From Plantactinospora alkalitolerans (GTDB lineage Bacteria > Actinomycetota > Actinomycetes > Mycobacteriales > Micromonosporaceae): a stretch of DNA of 43,187 bases. A program made the position numbers and the translations under genes. This document shows positions 17,274-25,909 of the stretch, piece after piece. The stretch's first letter is position 1, and every line of letters starts with the position of its first letter. Under the pieces are notes generated by a model. The model did not search any database. It saw only the letters and a program-made list of their open reading frames with translations, and was not told the DNA's origin. The DNA is taken from assembly GCF_015690345.1 (NCBI RefSeq), contig NZ_JADPUN010000111.1, forward strand, positions 1 through 43,187. Reading direction: 5' to 3'.

Positions 17274-19094
17274 ATGACGGCTGCGAAACCTCCCACAGTG
17301 GTGCTCGGCTACAGCGGGCTGCACGGCTCCGCCGAGCTGAAGGCGTCCTGCTTCCCCGGACTCGACGAACGCGAGGCCCGGCTGTTCCAGGGGCTGGACT
17401 CGGCGGCGGCGCTGGTGGTCGACGGCGAACTGGTGGCGGCGGTACAACAGGAGCGGTACTCCGGCATCAAGTTCGACCACGCGTTCCCGATCGACGCCAT
17501 CCGGTCCTGCCTGCGCCTGGCCGATCTGGACGTCTCCCAGGTCGACGCGGTCGCGCACAACTTCGACCACTCGCGGGTCCAGGTGCTCGCCCAGGGCGAG
17601 CCGTACGCGCGGCGCCGCTACACCGAGATACTCGCGCCACAGCGACAGGCCGATCTGCTGCACCGGTTCGTGCCGGCGCTGTCCGGAGCGGAACCGGTGC
17701 CCGTACCGCACCACCGCGCGCACGCACTGACCGCCGCGATCCCCTCCGGCTTCGACGAGGCGCTCGTGGTGGTCGTGGACGGGATGGGAGAGCTGCACGC
17801 GGTCAGCGTCTACGCCTGGCGGAACGGCACCCTGGACCGGCTGGCCGCGCTTGACTACCGCAGCAGTCTCGGGTTGTTCTACGCCCTGGTCACGATGTTC
17901 ACCGGATACTGGCCGAACAGCGACGAGTACAAGGTCATGGCGCTGGCGGCGCTCGGCGATCCGCAACGCTACCGGGCGAGCATGGCCGAGGCCGTCACGC
18001 TCGGCCCGAACGGACGGCTGGACGTACCGGTCCTGCGGCACAACCGCGACCCCCGCAGCCGGGAGACCTTCGCCGGATCCCGGGACTGGCTCCGCGAACG
18101 GGTCGGCCCCGAGCGCGGGCCGGGCCAGCCACTGACCCAGGCCCACATCGACCTGGCCACCGCCGCGCAGGAACGGCTTGAGCAGGCCATGGCACACCTC
18201 ATCGGGCACTGGGTCCGGCAGACCGGGCTACGCCGGGTCGCGCTGGCCGGCGGTGTGGCGCTCAACTGCGCCGCGATCGGCAAGCTTGCGTACTCCGGGC
18301 TGGTCGACGCGATCTACGTACAGCCGTGCGCCGGGGACGAGGGCACCGCCGTGGGCGCCGCGCTCGCGGTCGCCGGCCCCACCGCCGTCGCGAAGGCGGC
18401 GCGCTATCCGGTGATGACCTACCTGGGGCCCGACGTGACCGAGGACGGCCCGCCGGCCGGACATCCGTACTGGTCCGTCCAGGTCGCACCGGGTGTCGCC
18501 GAGCGGGTGGTGGCACGGCTGCTCACCAAGGGGTACATCATCGGCTGGGCACAGGGCCGACTGGAGTTCGGTCCCCGGGCGCTGGGCAACCGCAGCATCC
18601 TGGCCGACCCGCGGGACCGGGAGGCACGGGACCGGGTGAACGCCGCGGTCAAGTTCCGGGAGGAGTTCCGGCCGCTGGCTCCGGCGGTGAAGGCCGAGTG
18701 CGCGGACCGCTTCTTCGTCGTACCGGCCGGAACCAATCTCCGACACATGACAGTCGCGGTCGCGGTACGTCCACACGCGCGGTCCACCATCCCCGCCGTC
18801 GTGCACGACGACGGCACCGCCCGGGTGCAGACCGTGTACGAGGCGGAGAACCCCCGGTTCTGGCGGATCCTCGACGAGTTCGAACGGCTGTGCGGCGTAC
18901 CCGTGCTGATGAACACCTCGCTCAACATCAAGGGCAGGCCGACCGCACGGGCCGGCGCCGAGGCGTTCCACACGTTCACCTCGTCTGGCCTGGACGTGGT
19001 GGTCATCGCCGACCGGCTGTACGCCAAGCCTTCGGCGGTGGGCGACGCCGCCGAGGCGCTGGCCGCCGTCACCGGGACGGTGGCGGCGGTCTGA
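17274..19094 (+). CDS. O-carbamoyltransferase (NodU/CmcH family)
   Basis: 606 aa. It uses carbamoyl phosphate and ATP to place a carbamoyl group on a hydroxyl. The N-terminal Kae1-like domain has HHRAHA (H146, H147, H150, metal site), VVVDGMGE and AGGVALNC (~325). The C-terminal YrdC-like domain has the family signature GRLEFGPRALGNRSI (~428-442). Length and domain order match members such as NodU, CmcH, NovN and TobZ. The start follows GAAGGAGACAGACC. It is the last gene of the plus operon, so I infer that it carbamoylates the finished or nearly finished product. The acceptor is unknown. Confidence 0.93.
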   Translation: MTAAKPPTVVLGYSGLHGSAELKASCFPGLDEREARLFQGLDSAAALVVDGELVAAVQQERYSGIKFDHAFPIDAIRSCLRLADLDVSQVDAVAHNFDHSRVQVLAQGEPYARRRYTEILAPQRQADLLHRFVPALSGAEPVPVPHHRAHALTAAIPSGFDEALVVVVDGMGELHAVSVYAWRNGTLDRLAALDYRSSLGLFYALVTMFTGYWPNSDEYKVMALAALGDPQRYRASMAEAVTLGPNGRLDVPVLRHNRDPRSRETFAGSRDWLRERVGPERGPGQPLTQAHIDLATAAQERLEQAMAHLIGHWVRQTGLRRVALAGGVALNCAAIGKLAYSGLVDAIYVQPCAGDEGTAVGAALAVAGPTAVAKAARYPVMTYLGPDVTEDGPPAGHPYWSVQVAPGVAERVVARLLTKGYIIGWAQGRLEFGPRALGNRSILADPRDREARDRVNAAVKFREEFRPLAPAVKAECADRFFVVPAGTNLRHMTVAVAVRPHARSTIPAVVHDDGTARVQTVYEAENPRFWRILDEFERLCGVPVLMNTSLNIKGRPTARAGAEAFHTFTSSGLDVVVIADRLYAKPSAVGDAAEALAAVTGTVAAV

Positions 19095-19160
19095 ATCCTG
19101 GCCTCAGGTTGATCGGGCAGGATGAGCGGAAAAGCATCGACTGGAGAGGGACGGGCCGAC

Positions 19161-19844
19161 GTGCGAATCATGATCGCGGATGACGAGGCGGCCATCCGTG
19201 AGTCGCTGGAGCGGGTGCTCCAGGTCGAGGGTTACGACACCAGCACCGTCGCCAACGGTCTCGCCGTGCTCGACGGGGTCGGTGGTGACGCGCCGGATCT
19301 GCTGATCCTCGACGTGATGATGCCCCGCCTCGGCGGGTTGGAGACCTGCCGGCGGTTGCGGGCGGCGGGTCGGGATCTGCCGGTGCTCATGCTGACCGCC
19401 CGGGATCAGGTCTCCGACCGGGTCGCGGGGCTGGACGCGGGCGCCGACGACTATCTGCCCAAGCCGTTCGCCAGCGAGGAGTTGCTGGCCCGGGTCCGGG
19501 CTCTGCTGCGCCGCCGCGCGCCGGGCGACGACGAGTCGCAGCTCCTGACGTTCGCCGACGTCCGGCTGGATCCCGACAGGTTCGAGGCGTGGCGGGGTGG
19601 GCGGCCGCTGCACCTGACCCGGACCGAGTTCTCCCTGCTGCAGGTCCTGATGCGCAACGCGACCCGGGTGTTGACCCGTGACGCGCTGTTCGAGGCGATC
19701 TGGGGCTTCGACATGAGCACCACCGCCAACAACCTCCAGGTGTATGTGAGCTACCTGCGCCGCAAGATGGAGGCCGAGGGTGAGCCGCGACTGATCTACA
19801 CGCTGCGCGGCTTGGGGTACACGTTGCGGGACACTCCTCCGTGA
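19161..19844 (+). CDS. OmpR/PhoB-family response regulator (MprA-like)
   Basis: 227 aa from GTG at 19161; an upstream ATG at 19122 adds 13 residues with no homology. The receiver domain has the acidic pair in IADDEA, phosphoacceptor D51 (LILDVMMPR), T79 and K101 (LPKPF). The C-terminal winged helix has [15 protein letters not shown] and [16 protein letters not shown] overlap with the following kinase gene shows they form one two-component system. It lies 66 bases after the carbamoyltransferase gene on the same strand. No evidence ties it to the cluster beyond position. Confidence 0.93.
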   Translation: MRIMIADDEAAIRESLERVLQVEGYDTSTVANGLAVLDGVGGDAPDLLILDVMMPRLGGLETCRRLRAAGRDLPVLMLTARDQVSDRVAGLDAGADDYLPKPFASEELLARVRALLRRRAPGDDESQLLTFADVRLDPDRFEAWRGGRPLHLTRTEFSLLQVLMRNATRVLTRDALFEAIWGFDMSTTANNLQVYVSYLRRKMEAEGEPRLIYTLRGLGYTLRDTPP

Positions 19845-21292
19845 GCAGGCCCGCCGGCTGGGAACCTCGCCGGCTGACCCGATGGTGGCGCCGGCGGTCC
19901 CTGCGGACCAGGTTGACGGTGATCGCGGCGACGGCCATCGCGGTCAGCGTGTTCGTGGCCTTCCAGGTGGCCAGCGAGCTACTGGACTGGGAGCTGCAGG
20001 ACAGCGCGGAGGATCAGCTGCGCGCCGACTCCCGCGTCCTGGCGACGGACGCGGAGCGCGCCGGTCTGGCGCAGGTCCAGCTACCGCCGTATCCCGGATC
20101 CGGTCGGCTGGCGCGGGTCATCCTGCCCGACGGCTCGACCCGGACGCCGGTCGGCCAACCCGCGCTGCCTCCGGTCAGCGAGGACGCCGGGCGCGTGGCG
20201 CAGGGCGCGTTGGCCGACCTGATGGAGTCGAACGACAGCGACGACGACGGCTACGTCATCTACACCCTGCGGGCGGGCGACGGCGCGGTCCAGACGGCCC
20301 GCGTCACCGACGACAGCCCGATCAACCGGTTCGGGTTTGGCATGCTGCTGATCGGGCTGCTCTGCGTGGCCGGGGGCGCCCTTGTCGGGCGGACCGTGGC
20401 GCGGGCCGGGCTGGCACCGATCGACCGGCTGACCGCCGCCGCGGTACGTGTCGCGCACAGCCGGGATCTCGACGCCGACATCCCGGATGAGGGCGGTGGG
20501 GAGATCCGGCGGCTGATCCAGTCGATCAACGACATGCTCGCCGCGCTCCGGGACTCCCGGCGGGCCCAGCGGCTGCTCGCCGAGGACGCCGCCCACGAGC
20601 TCAAGACCCCGCTCACCAGCCTGCGCCTCAACGTCGAGCTGCTGATCCGGCTCGATCGGCGCGGCACCCTGGACAGCGCACTGCCGGCGGAGAGCCGGAC
20701 CCGGCTGCTCAACGATCTCGGCGCCCAGGTGGCCGAGTTGAGCACCCTTGCCGCCGAGATGACCGACCTGGCGCGCGGTGACGTCAGCGACGAGAGCACC
20801 GAACTGCTCGACCTCGCCGACGTGGTGGTGGCCGCCGTGACCCGGGCGCGTTCCCGCGCGCCCGACATCGAGGTCGCGCTCGACGTGACCTCCGTGTGGG
20901 TGAGCGGGCGTCCCGCTGCGCTCCAGCGGGCGGTGCTCAACCTCATCGACAATGCCGGCAAGTGGTCTCCCGCGGACCAGCCGGTCCAGGTCCGGCTCGT
21001 CGCCGAGGGCGCGTCGGTGGTGCTCGAGGTCGACGACGCCGGGTCGGGCATCGACGCCGCCGACGTGCCGCGGGTGTTCGACCGGTTCTACCGTGCCGAC
21101 AGCGCCCGGGCGTTGCCGGGATCCGGTCTGGGGCTGTCGATCGTGCAGCGGGTCGTCGACGCCCACGGCGGCCGGGTCACCGTCGCCCGGTCCGCACGCG
21201 GTGGCGCGCTCCTTCGGGTCGACCTTCCGGCCGCGGCCCCGCCCGCCCCGATCGCGCGGCTCACCGCCGGGGAGGACACCGCGGTGCGCTGA
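19841..21292 (+). CDS. Membrane sensor histidine kinase (MprB-like)
   Basis: 483 aa, GTG start. Two membrane segments (~25-45 and ~165-185) flank an extracytoplasmic sensor of ~120 residues. A HAMP domain follows, then the phosphoacceptor H252 in [11 protein letters not shown] and the ATPase boxes: N box [12 protein letters not shown]1 [10 protein letters not shown] box FDRFYRAD and G2 GSGLGLSIV. The architecture matches MprB/CseC-type envelope-stress kinases. It is coupled to the response regulator just upstream. The final codons are part of an imperfect DNA duplication (21258-21427). Confidence 0.93.
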   Translation: MSRPAGWEPRRLTRWWRRRSLRTRLTVIAATAIAVSVFVAFQVASELLDWELQDSAEDQLRADSRVLATDAERAGLAQVQLPPYPGSGRLARVILPDGSTRTPVGQPALPPVSEDAGRVAQGALADLMESNDSDDDGYVIYTLRAGDGAVQTARVTDDSPINRFGFGMLLIGLLCVAGGALVGRTVARAGLAPIDRLTAAAVRVAHSRDLDADIPDEGGGEIRRLIQSINDMLAALRDSRRAQRLLAEDAAHELKTPLTSLRLNVELLIRLDRRGTLDSALPAESRTRLLNDLGAQVAELSTLAAEMTDLARGDVSDESTELLDLADVVVAAVTRARSRAPDIEVALDVTSVWVSGRPAALQRAVLNLIDNAGKWSPADQPVQVRLVAEGASVVLEVDDAGSGIDAADVPRVFDRFYRADSARALPGSGLGLSIVQRVVDAHGGRVTVARSARGGALLRVDLPAAAPPAPIARLTAGEDTAVR

Positions 21293-21427
21293 CCTGCCCC
21301 GGCGGCGTGGCGCAGGACAAGGGACGGCGGCCCTCGGGCATGGCCCCACGCGGTTCACCGTCGGGGCAGGACACCGCGGTGCGCCGACCCCGGCCCCGGC
21401 CGCACGGCGCAGGACCAGAGGGCGGCG
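21258..21427. repeat. Imperfect direct duplication of the kinase gene 3' end
   Basis: About 73 bases spanning the last codons and stop of the kinase gene (21258-21330) recur in diverged form at 21352-21427. Both hold a CACCG-x-CGGGG-x-AGGACACC core, GCGGTGCGC, and then GGCGCAGGAC. The second copy reads through the stop position as CGA. Confidence 0.75.
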
Positions 21428-21445
21428 AGTGTCGGGCCCATGAAA

Positions 21446-21481
21446 AGATCCGGGACGGGCCTGGGTCCCCGTCCCGGATCT
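21446..21481. terminator. Bidirectional intrinsic terminator
   Basis: A perfect 13 bp stem (AGATCCGGGACGG at 21446-21458, complement at 21469-21481) with a 10-base loop sits between the convergent kinase and MMPL genes. An AAAA run lies just before it, giving a U tract for the minus-strand transcript. Confidence 0.85.
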
Positions 21482-21498
21482 CGTCCGTGCCGCCGCGC

Positions 21499-23646
21499 TC
21501 ACCGTTGCAGCGCGAGCTCCTCATCGTCCACGAGCGGCCGTTGACCGTCCGGCGGCTCCACCGGTCGGGACAGCCGGCTCGGCCACCAGATCCGCCGGCC
21601 GATCAGCAGGGTGAGGGCGGGCACCAGGACCGACCGCACCAGCAGGGCGTCGAGCAGCACGCCGAAGGCGACCAGGAACCCGACCTCGATCAGCATCACC
21701 AGCGGAAGTGTGGCGAGGACCGCGAACGTGGCCGCCAGGACCAGGCCTGCCGAGGTGATGACGCCACCGGTGGCGGAGAGGGCCTTGAGCATGCCGTCTC
21801 TGGTGCCGAGACGCACGGCCTCCTCCCGGGCCCGGCTGACCAGGAAGATGTTGTAGTCGACGCCGAGCGCCACCAGGAACAGGAATGCCAGCAGCGGCAC
21901 CGAATAGTCGACGCCCTTGAACCCGAGGATCGTGTCGAAGACGAACACGCTGCCGCCGAAGGCCGCCGCGAATGAGACGATCACGGTGGCCATCAGGACC
22001 AGCGGGGCCACGATCGCGCGCAGCAGCAGCCCGAGGACGATCAGGACGACGGTGAGCACCAGCGGGATCACCAGCTTCTCGTCGCGGCTGGTGGTGACCT
22101 CGGTGTCGAGGTTCTCCGCGCTCGGCCCGCCGACGATCGCCGCCGCCCCGCTCACCGCGTGCACGGCGCTGCGCACCCGCTTGATCGTGTCGTACTCCGC
22201 GGTGGAGTCCGGCGCGTCCGTCGGGAACACGGAGATGTCGGCCCAGCCACCGCTGGTCTGGCCCGGGATGGCCTCTGCCACACCGTGGGTGCCCTTGACG
22301 ATGTCGAGCACCCGCTCCTGGTACGCCGGCCGCGTGAAGATCGTCATCGGCTGGCCGCCGAGTTCCGGGAAGTGCTGGCGGAGAACGGTGAAGCCGGTGA
22401 CCGATTCCGGCGCGGACAGGAACTGGTCCTGCTCCCGCAGGGCGCCGGTGTTGCCCGCCAGCCCGATGGCGAGAACACCCATAATTCCGAGCGAGCTGAG
22501 CGTCGCCACCCACCGGCGGCGGCTGATGGCGGTGCCGAGCCGTCCCCACAGCCCCGGCTTCTCCTCCACTGCCGTGCTGAACCGCGGGATGGCCGGCCAG
22601 AAGATCCGCCTGCCGAGCACCACGAGCACCGCCGGGAACAGCGTCAGCATGGCTACCAGCGCGCACAGGATGCCGGCCGCGCCGATCGGGCCCAACCCGC
22701 TGGTGCTGTTCAGGTCGGCGACGAACAGGCAGAGCAGGCCGGCGACCACGGTGGCCGCGGATGCGACGATGGCCGGCGCCGCGCCGCGTAGCGCGTGGAC
22801 CATCGCAACCCGGACGTTCTCGTGGTGGTGCAGTGCCTCCCGGTACCGGGCGATGAGCAACAGCGCGTAGTCCGTGCCGACGCCGAACACCAGGATCGTC
22901 AGCAGCGCCGAGTTCTGGTCGTTGACCACGATGCCGAAGCCCTTGACGAGCAGGTAGACGGTCGCCATCGCAGTCAGTGCGGCCACGCCCACGACCACCA
23001 GCGGGATCAACCACAACACCGGGCTGCGGTAGGTGAGAATGAGCAGGAGCGTGACGACGACGACGGTGGTGAGGAAAACCTGCAGGTCGATGCCGTCGAA
23101 GACGGCGTCCATGTCGCCGTCGACCGCGGCCGGGCCGGTCACGTCGAGTTCCAGGCCGGCGGGGCGGTCCTTCGCGGCCTCACGCAACGGGCCGACGATG
23201 GCCTCCGGTCCGCCGTAGGTCGTGCTCACATCGAGGGTGAACATCATCGCCTTGCCGTCGGTGGAGGGTCTCGTCGGTGAGCCCTCGTCGTCCTCGCCGG
23301 CCGCCGCCGTCGCCGTCGGCGGGTACCGCTTGGCAAGGGTGTTGTAGTGGCGCTCGACCGTCGCGCGGTCGGCGTCGGTCATCCCGCGGGCGCGGTGGTA
23401 CACGAAAACGAACGTGTTGTCCTCACCGCCGGGCAGACTGTCCTCCAGCACCGCCACCTTGGTGGACTCCGCACTGGCCGGCAGCGTGTCCACGGCTCTG
23501 TCGGTGGTGACCGAGCTCAACTTCCCGCTCAGCGGCACCATGACCGCCGCCAGCGCCACCCACAACCCGATCACCAACCACGGCACCCAGCGCCCTGCCA
23601 ACCGACCGGCAGACGCTTCCCCGGACGGCGCTGCGTTGACTGCCAT
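21499..23646 (-). CDS. MMPL family RND-type transporter
   Basis: 715 aa from ATG at 23646, with AGGAGG 6 bases upstream. Two repeated halves each carry one membrane helix, a ~150-residue outer loop and five more helices. Conserved membrane segments GVGTDYALLLIARYREAL and ALGVDYNIFLVSRAREEA hold the proton-relay Asp-Tyr pairs. The family exports lipids, siderophores or drugs using the proton gradient. It is convergent with the MprAB-like system. Transposon debris begins ~40 bases upstream of its start, so its native promoter may be altered. Confidence 0.93.
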   Translation of the reverse strand: MAVNAAPSGEASAGRLAGRWVPWLVIGLWVALAAVMVPLSGKLSSVTTDRAVDTLPASAESTKVAVLEDSLPGGEDNTFVFVYHRARGMTDADRATVERHYNTLAKRYPPTATAAAGEDDEGSPTRPSTDGKAMMFTLDVSTTYGGPEAIVGPLREAAKDRPAGLELDVTGPAAVDGDMDAVFDGIDLQVFLTTVVVVTLLLILTYRSPVLWLIPLVVVGVAALTAMATVYLLVKGFGIVVNDQNSALLTILVFGVGTDYALLLIARYREALHHHENVRVAMVHALRGAAPAIVASAATVVAGLLCLFVADLNSTSGLGPIGAAGILCALVAMLTLFPAVLVVLGRRIFWPAIPRFSTAVEEKPGLWGRLGTAISRRRWVATLSSLGIMGVLAIGLAGNTGALREQDQFLSAPESVTGFTVLRQHFPELGGQPMTIFTRPAYQERVLDIVKGTHGVAEAIPGQTSGGWADISVFPTDAPDSTAEYDTIKRVRSAVHAVSGAAAIVGGPSAENLDTEVTTSRDEKLVIPLVLTVVLIVLGLLLRAIVAPLVLMATVIVSFAAAFGGSVFVFDTILGFKGVDYSVPLLAFLFLVALGVDYNIFLVSRAREEAVRLGTRDGMLKALSATGGVITSAGLVLAATFAVLATLPLVMLIEVGFLVAFGVLLDALLVRSVLVPALTLLIGRRIWWPSRLSRPVEPPDGQRPLVDDEELALQR

Positions 23647-23685
23647 CACTAGCCTCCTACATACGGGTTACATCGCTTGTCTGAC

Positions 23686-23747
23686 GCCGACTTCGTACCG
23701 AGCGAACCTGAGACGACCGTTAAAACGGCGCTCAGGCCGGTTGGCCG
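23686..23747. repeat. ~62 bp direct repeat, copy 1 (transposon end)
   Basis: This shares about 62 bases, with only a few differences, with 26708-26770, in the same orientation. Both copies directly adjoin transposase remnants on the right. It probably marks the terminus of an insertion element. It lies 40 bases upstream of the MMPL start. Confidence 0.8.
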
Positions 23748-23769
23748 ACCCAGGTGCCCAGCGCACGCA

Positions 23770-24240
23770 TCAGCGCGCTGGCGCCCAGAGCCGGGCGTCG
23801 AGCACGACCAGCACGTCAGGATCGCCCATCACCCGCTGTCCGGCCGCGATGGAACGTTGCATGACGTCGCGGACCCGGGCCGCAGTCACTTCGGCGACGT
23901 CGTCGCCTCGGGCCGAGCCGCACGGCGTCGAGGATCGCGGTCCATGAGGTCCGGCCCGGTTCCAGCGGCGGCGATAAACGAGTACGGCCAGCCCGGGTTT
24001 GGCTGGGCCTGGTTCTCGCCGCAGCCGTAGAGGTGGCAGAACAACCCGTCGGGGCTGCTGGCGGCGTCCGGGCGCAGCCGGGCGCTGACGTACACGGCCA
24101 GGATCAGCCGTCCGCCCGCGCACCGCGGTAGCGGCAGCCCTGTGAGGGCGCCACAGAGCCGTTCGACCTCGATCCAGCGCTTGTTGTTCAGCGCGTCGAC
24201 CCGCGCGGTCAGGCAGGCGTAGCAGTCGGTTCTAAGCTGG
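23770..24240 (-). pseudogene. Degraded transposase remnant (actinobacterial IS701-like type)
   Basis: Two minus-strand frames together resemble an actinobacterial transposase. One reads CYACLTARVDAL, then a jump to GLPLPRCAGGRLILAVYVSA-RLRPDAASSPDGLFCHLYGC-GENQAQPNPGWPYSF. A shifted frame continues VTAARVRDVMQRSIAAGQRV and GDPDVLVVLDA. Compared with intact relatives, a large part after the N-terminus is missing. At least one frameshift splits the rest, and the catalytic C-terminal half is absent. It cannot be functional. It sits beside the 62 bp repeat at 23686-23747. The family name is from memory of the motif pattern. Confidence 0.75.
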
Positions 24241-24428
24241 GAGTTTGGCTCCCGTCCATCGCCGATGGACTTTCGTGGGCGTGAATTCGGGCCAGTCGCG
24301 ACGGGCCTTGATTCTCGTGCGGGTGTCGAACGGCGCTCCGGAGAGCAGTACCGTGGTGCCACCTCCCTCCCGAGGATGACGACTGCAGTACGACGAAACA
24401 GGACGGAATCGGGCCTAGCGTTCAGGCC

Positions 24429-25634
24429 ATGACGAAACCTGACAGCCCACCGTGGAGGTTCGGGGCGGCCACCATGGCGCTGGCGACGGCGTTCGCTGTC
24501 GCCGCCTGCGGGTCGGACGCCGACAACAGTGCGGCGCCCGCTGCGGCCGGCTCGCACAGCGCGCACGCGGGCGGGTCGTCGGCTCCACCACAGCCGCTGC
24601 GCGCCGGCGAGCGGTTCGTCGACCTGAAGATGGCCGAGGCCTACACGCCCGCGCCGCCGGAGGGCGGCGGCACGGACGAGTACCGGTGTCAGGTGATCGA
24701 TCCGGGCCTGACCAGGGCGCAGTACCTGACCGGAACTCAATTCATGCCGGAGAACGTCGCCATCGCGCACCACGCCATCGTGTACGCGGTGCCGCCGGGC
24801 GGCGCTGCCGCGGTGCGCGAGCAGGACGCGAAGACCCCCGGCCTCGGCTGGCAGTGTTTCGGCGGGACCGGCGTGGACGGCGCCGAGGTAGAAGATGGGG
24901 ACGCAGTGTGGGTGAACACCTGGGCGCCGGGTGCCACGGAGACGCTGCTCACCCAGGACGCCGGCTACAAGATGGAGCCGGGCAGCCTGCTCGTCCTCCA
25001 GATCCACTACAACCTGCTCGCGACCGATGGCAAGCCGGCCGGGTCGGACCGCTCGGCGGTGCGGCTGCGGCTGACGGACGGCACGCCACAGACCCGGGAA
25101 CTCGTCACGTGGCCGCTCGACGCGCCGACCGACCTGCCCTGCGCCGCCGACGAGTCGGGGCCGCTCTGTGACCGGGCGGCCTCGATCGCGGACGTGACGA
25201 AGCGGTTCGGGCCGGAGGTCGGCGACATGGCGGACGAGCAGCTGGAGGAGTGCGGCCAGAGCGCGCCGAAGCCTGGTGACACCCAGACCTGCGACCACAG
25301 GGTTCCGGCGCCGATGACGCTCTTCGCCGGTTTCGGCCACATGCACCTGCTCGGGCGGGCCATAAAGGTAGAACTCAACCCGGGCACGCCAAACGCCAAG
25401 GTCGTGCTGGACGTGCCGCAGTTCGACTTCGACAACCAGCGGCTGGTGACGCTGCCGTCGCCGGTGGAGATCGGTCCGGACGACACGCTGCGGGTGACGT
25501 GTACGCACGACGCGGGGCTGCGCAAGCGGCTGCCGCAGCTGAGCAAGCTGCCACCGCGCTACGTGGTGTGGGGCGACGGCACCAGCGACGAGATGTGCAT
25601 TGGCATCATGACGGTCTCCCCTCGCAAGTCCTGA
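24429..25634 (+). CDS. Lipoprotein related to copper type II monooxygenases (PHM/DBH-like)
   Basis: 401 aa. The signal peptide ends in a lipobox, VAAC, with C27 lipidated, so the protein should sit on the outer face of the membrane. The ligand pattern of the peptidylglycine/dopamine monooxygenase family is complete: H114-H115 (AHHAIVYAV) and H193 (LQIHYN) for one copper, then H304 and H306 (GHMHLLG) and M389 (DEMCIG) for the other. Paired Cys residues may form disulfides. Such enzymes hydroxylate C-H bonds with O2. The substrate is unknown. It is isolated between transposon debris on the left and a convergent response regulator on the right. Confidence 0.8.
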   Translation: MTKPDSPPWRFGAATMALATAFAVAACGSDADNSAAPAAAGSHSAHAGGSSAPPQPLRAGERFVDLKMAEAYTPAPPEGGGTDEYRCQVIDPGLTRAQYLTGTQFMPENVAIAHHAIVYAVPPGGAAAVREQDAKTPGLGWQCFGGTGVDGAEVEDGDAVWVNTWAPGATETLLTQDAGYKMEPGSLLVLQIHYNLLATDGKPAGSDRSAVRLRLTDGTPQTRELVTWPLDAPTDLPCAADESGPLCDRAASIADVTKRFGPEVGDMADEQLEECGQSAPKPGDTQTCDHRVPAPMTLFAGFGHMHLLGRAIKVELNPGTPNAKVVLDVPQFDFDNQRLVTLPSPVEIGPDDTLRVTCTHDAGLRKRLPQLSKLPPRYVVWGDGTSDEMCIGIMTVSPRKS

Positions 25635-25645
25635 CGGAGCGTGGA

Positions 25646-25704
25646 ACGTGTGTGAGCTCACCGAGGTCAACAGAGCTGAAAAACAGCTCTGAGCTCACAC
25701 ACGT
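25646..25704. terminator. Nested inverted repeats, probable terminator of the monooxygenase gene
   Basis: A perfect 15 bp outer repeat (ACGTGTGTGAGCTCA at 25646-25660, complement at 25690-25704) encloses an 8 bp hairpin, CAGAGCTG-AAAAA-CAGCTCTG, at 25671-25691. A third TGAGCTCACAC copy follows at 25712-25722. The position, 12 bases after the stop, fits transcription termination. Confidence 0.7.
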
Positions 25705-25804
25705 CCCGCACTGAGCTCACACGCGTGCGGGCGTCGTGGCGGTCGGACGGGCGGTGACGTGGGCGGCTGCACGCGGCCCCGGCAGCGGAGCGGTAGATCA
25801 CGCA

Positions 25805-25865
25805 GAGCGGAGCGGTGCGGTGCGGAGCGGTGCGGAGCGGTGCGGAGCGGTGCGGAGCGGTGCGG
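25805..25865. repeat. Decamer tandem repeat GCGGAGCGGT
   Basis: About five to six copies of a 10-base unit (TGCGGAGCGG) lie in the 275 bp gap between the monooxygenase and response-regulator genes. No gene is seen in this gap. Confidence 0.85.
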
Positions 25866-25909
25866 CTGAGAACTACGGTCGCGCCCTGACAGACGCGCGA
25901 GATGAAGCG

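Noticed and set aside
19161-21292. Two-component system as part of the biosynthetic cluster
   Set aside because: Only proximity supports it. The pair looks like a general MprAB-type envelope-stress system and is not interleaved with biosynthetic genes.
23886-25670. 594-codon minus-strand frame across the monooxygenase gene
   Set aside because: Only its last ~110 codons resemble anything (transposase remnant); the remainder is antisense to a clear lipoprotein gene.
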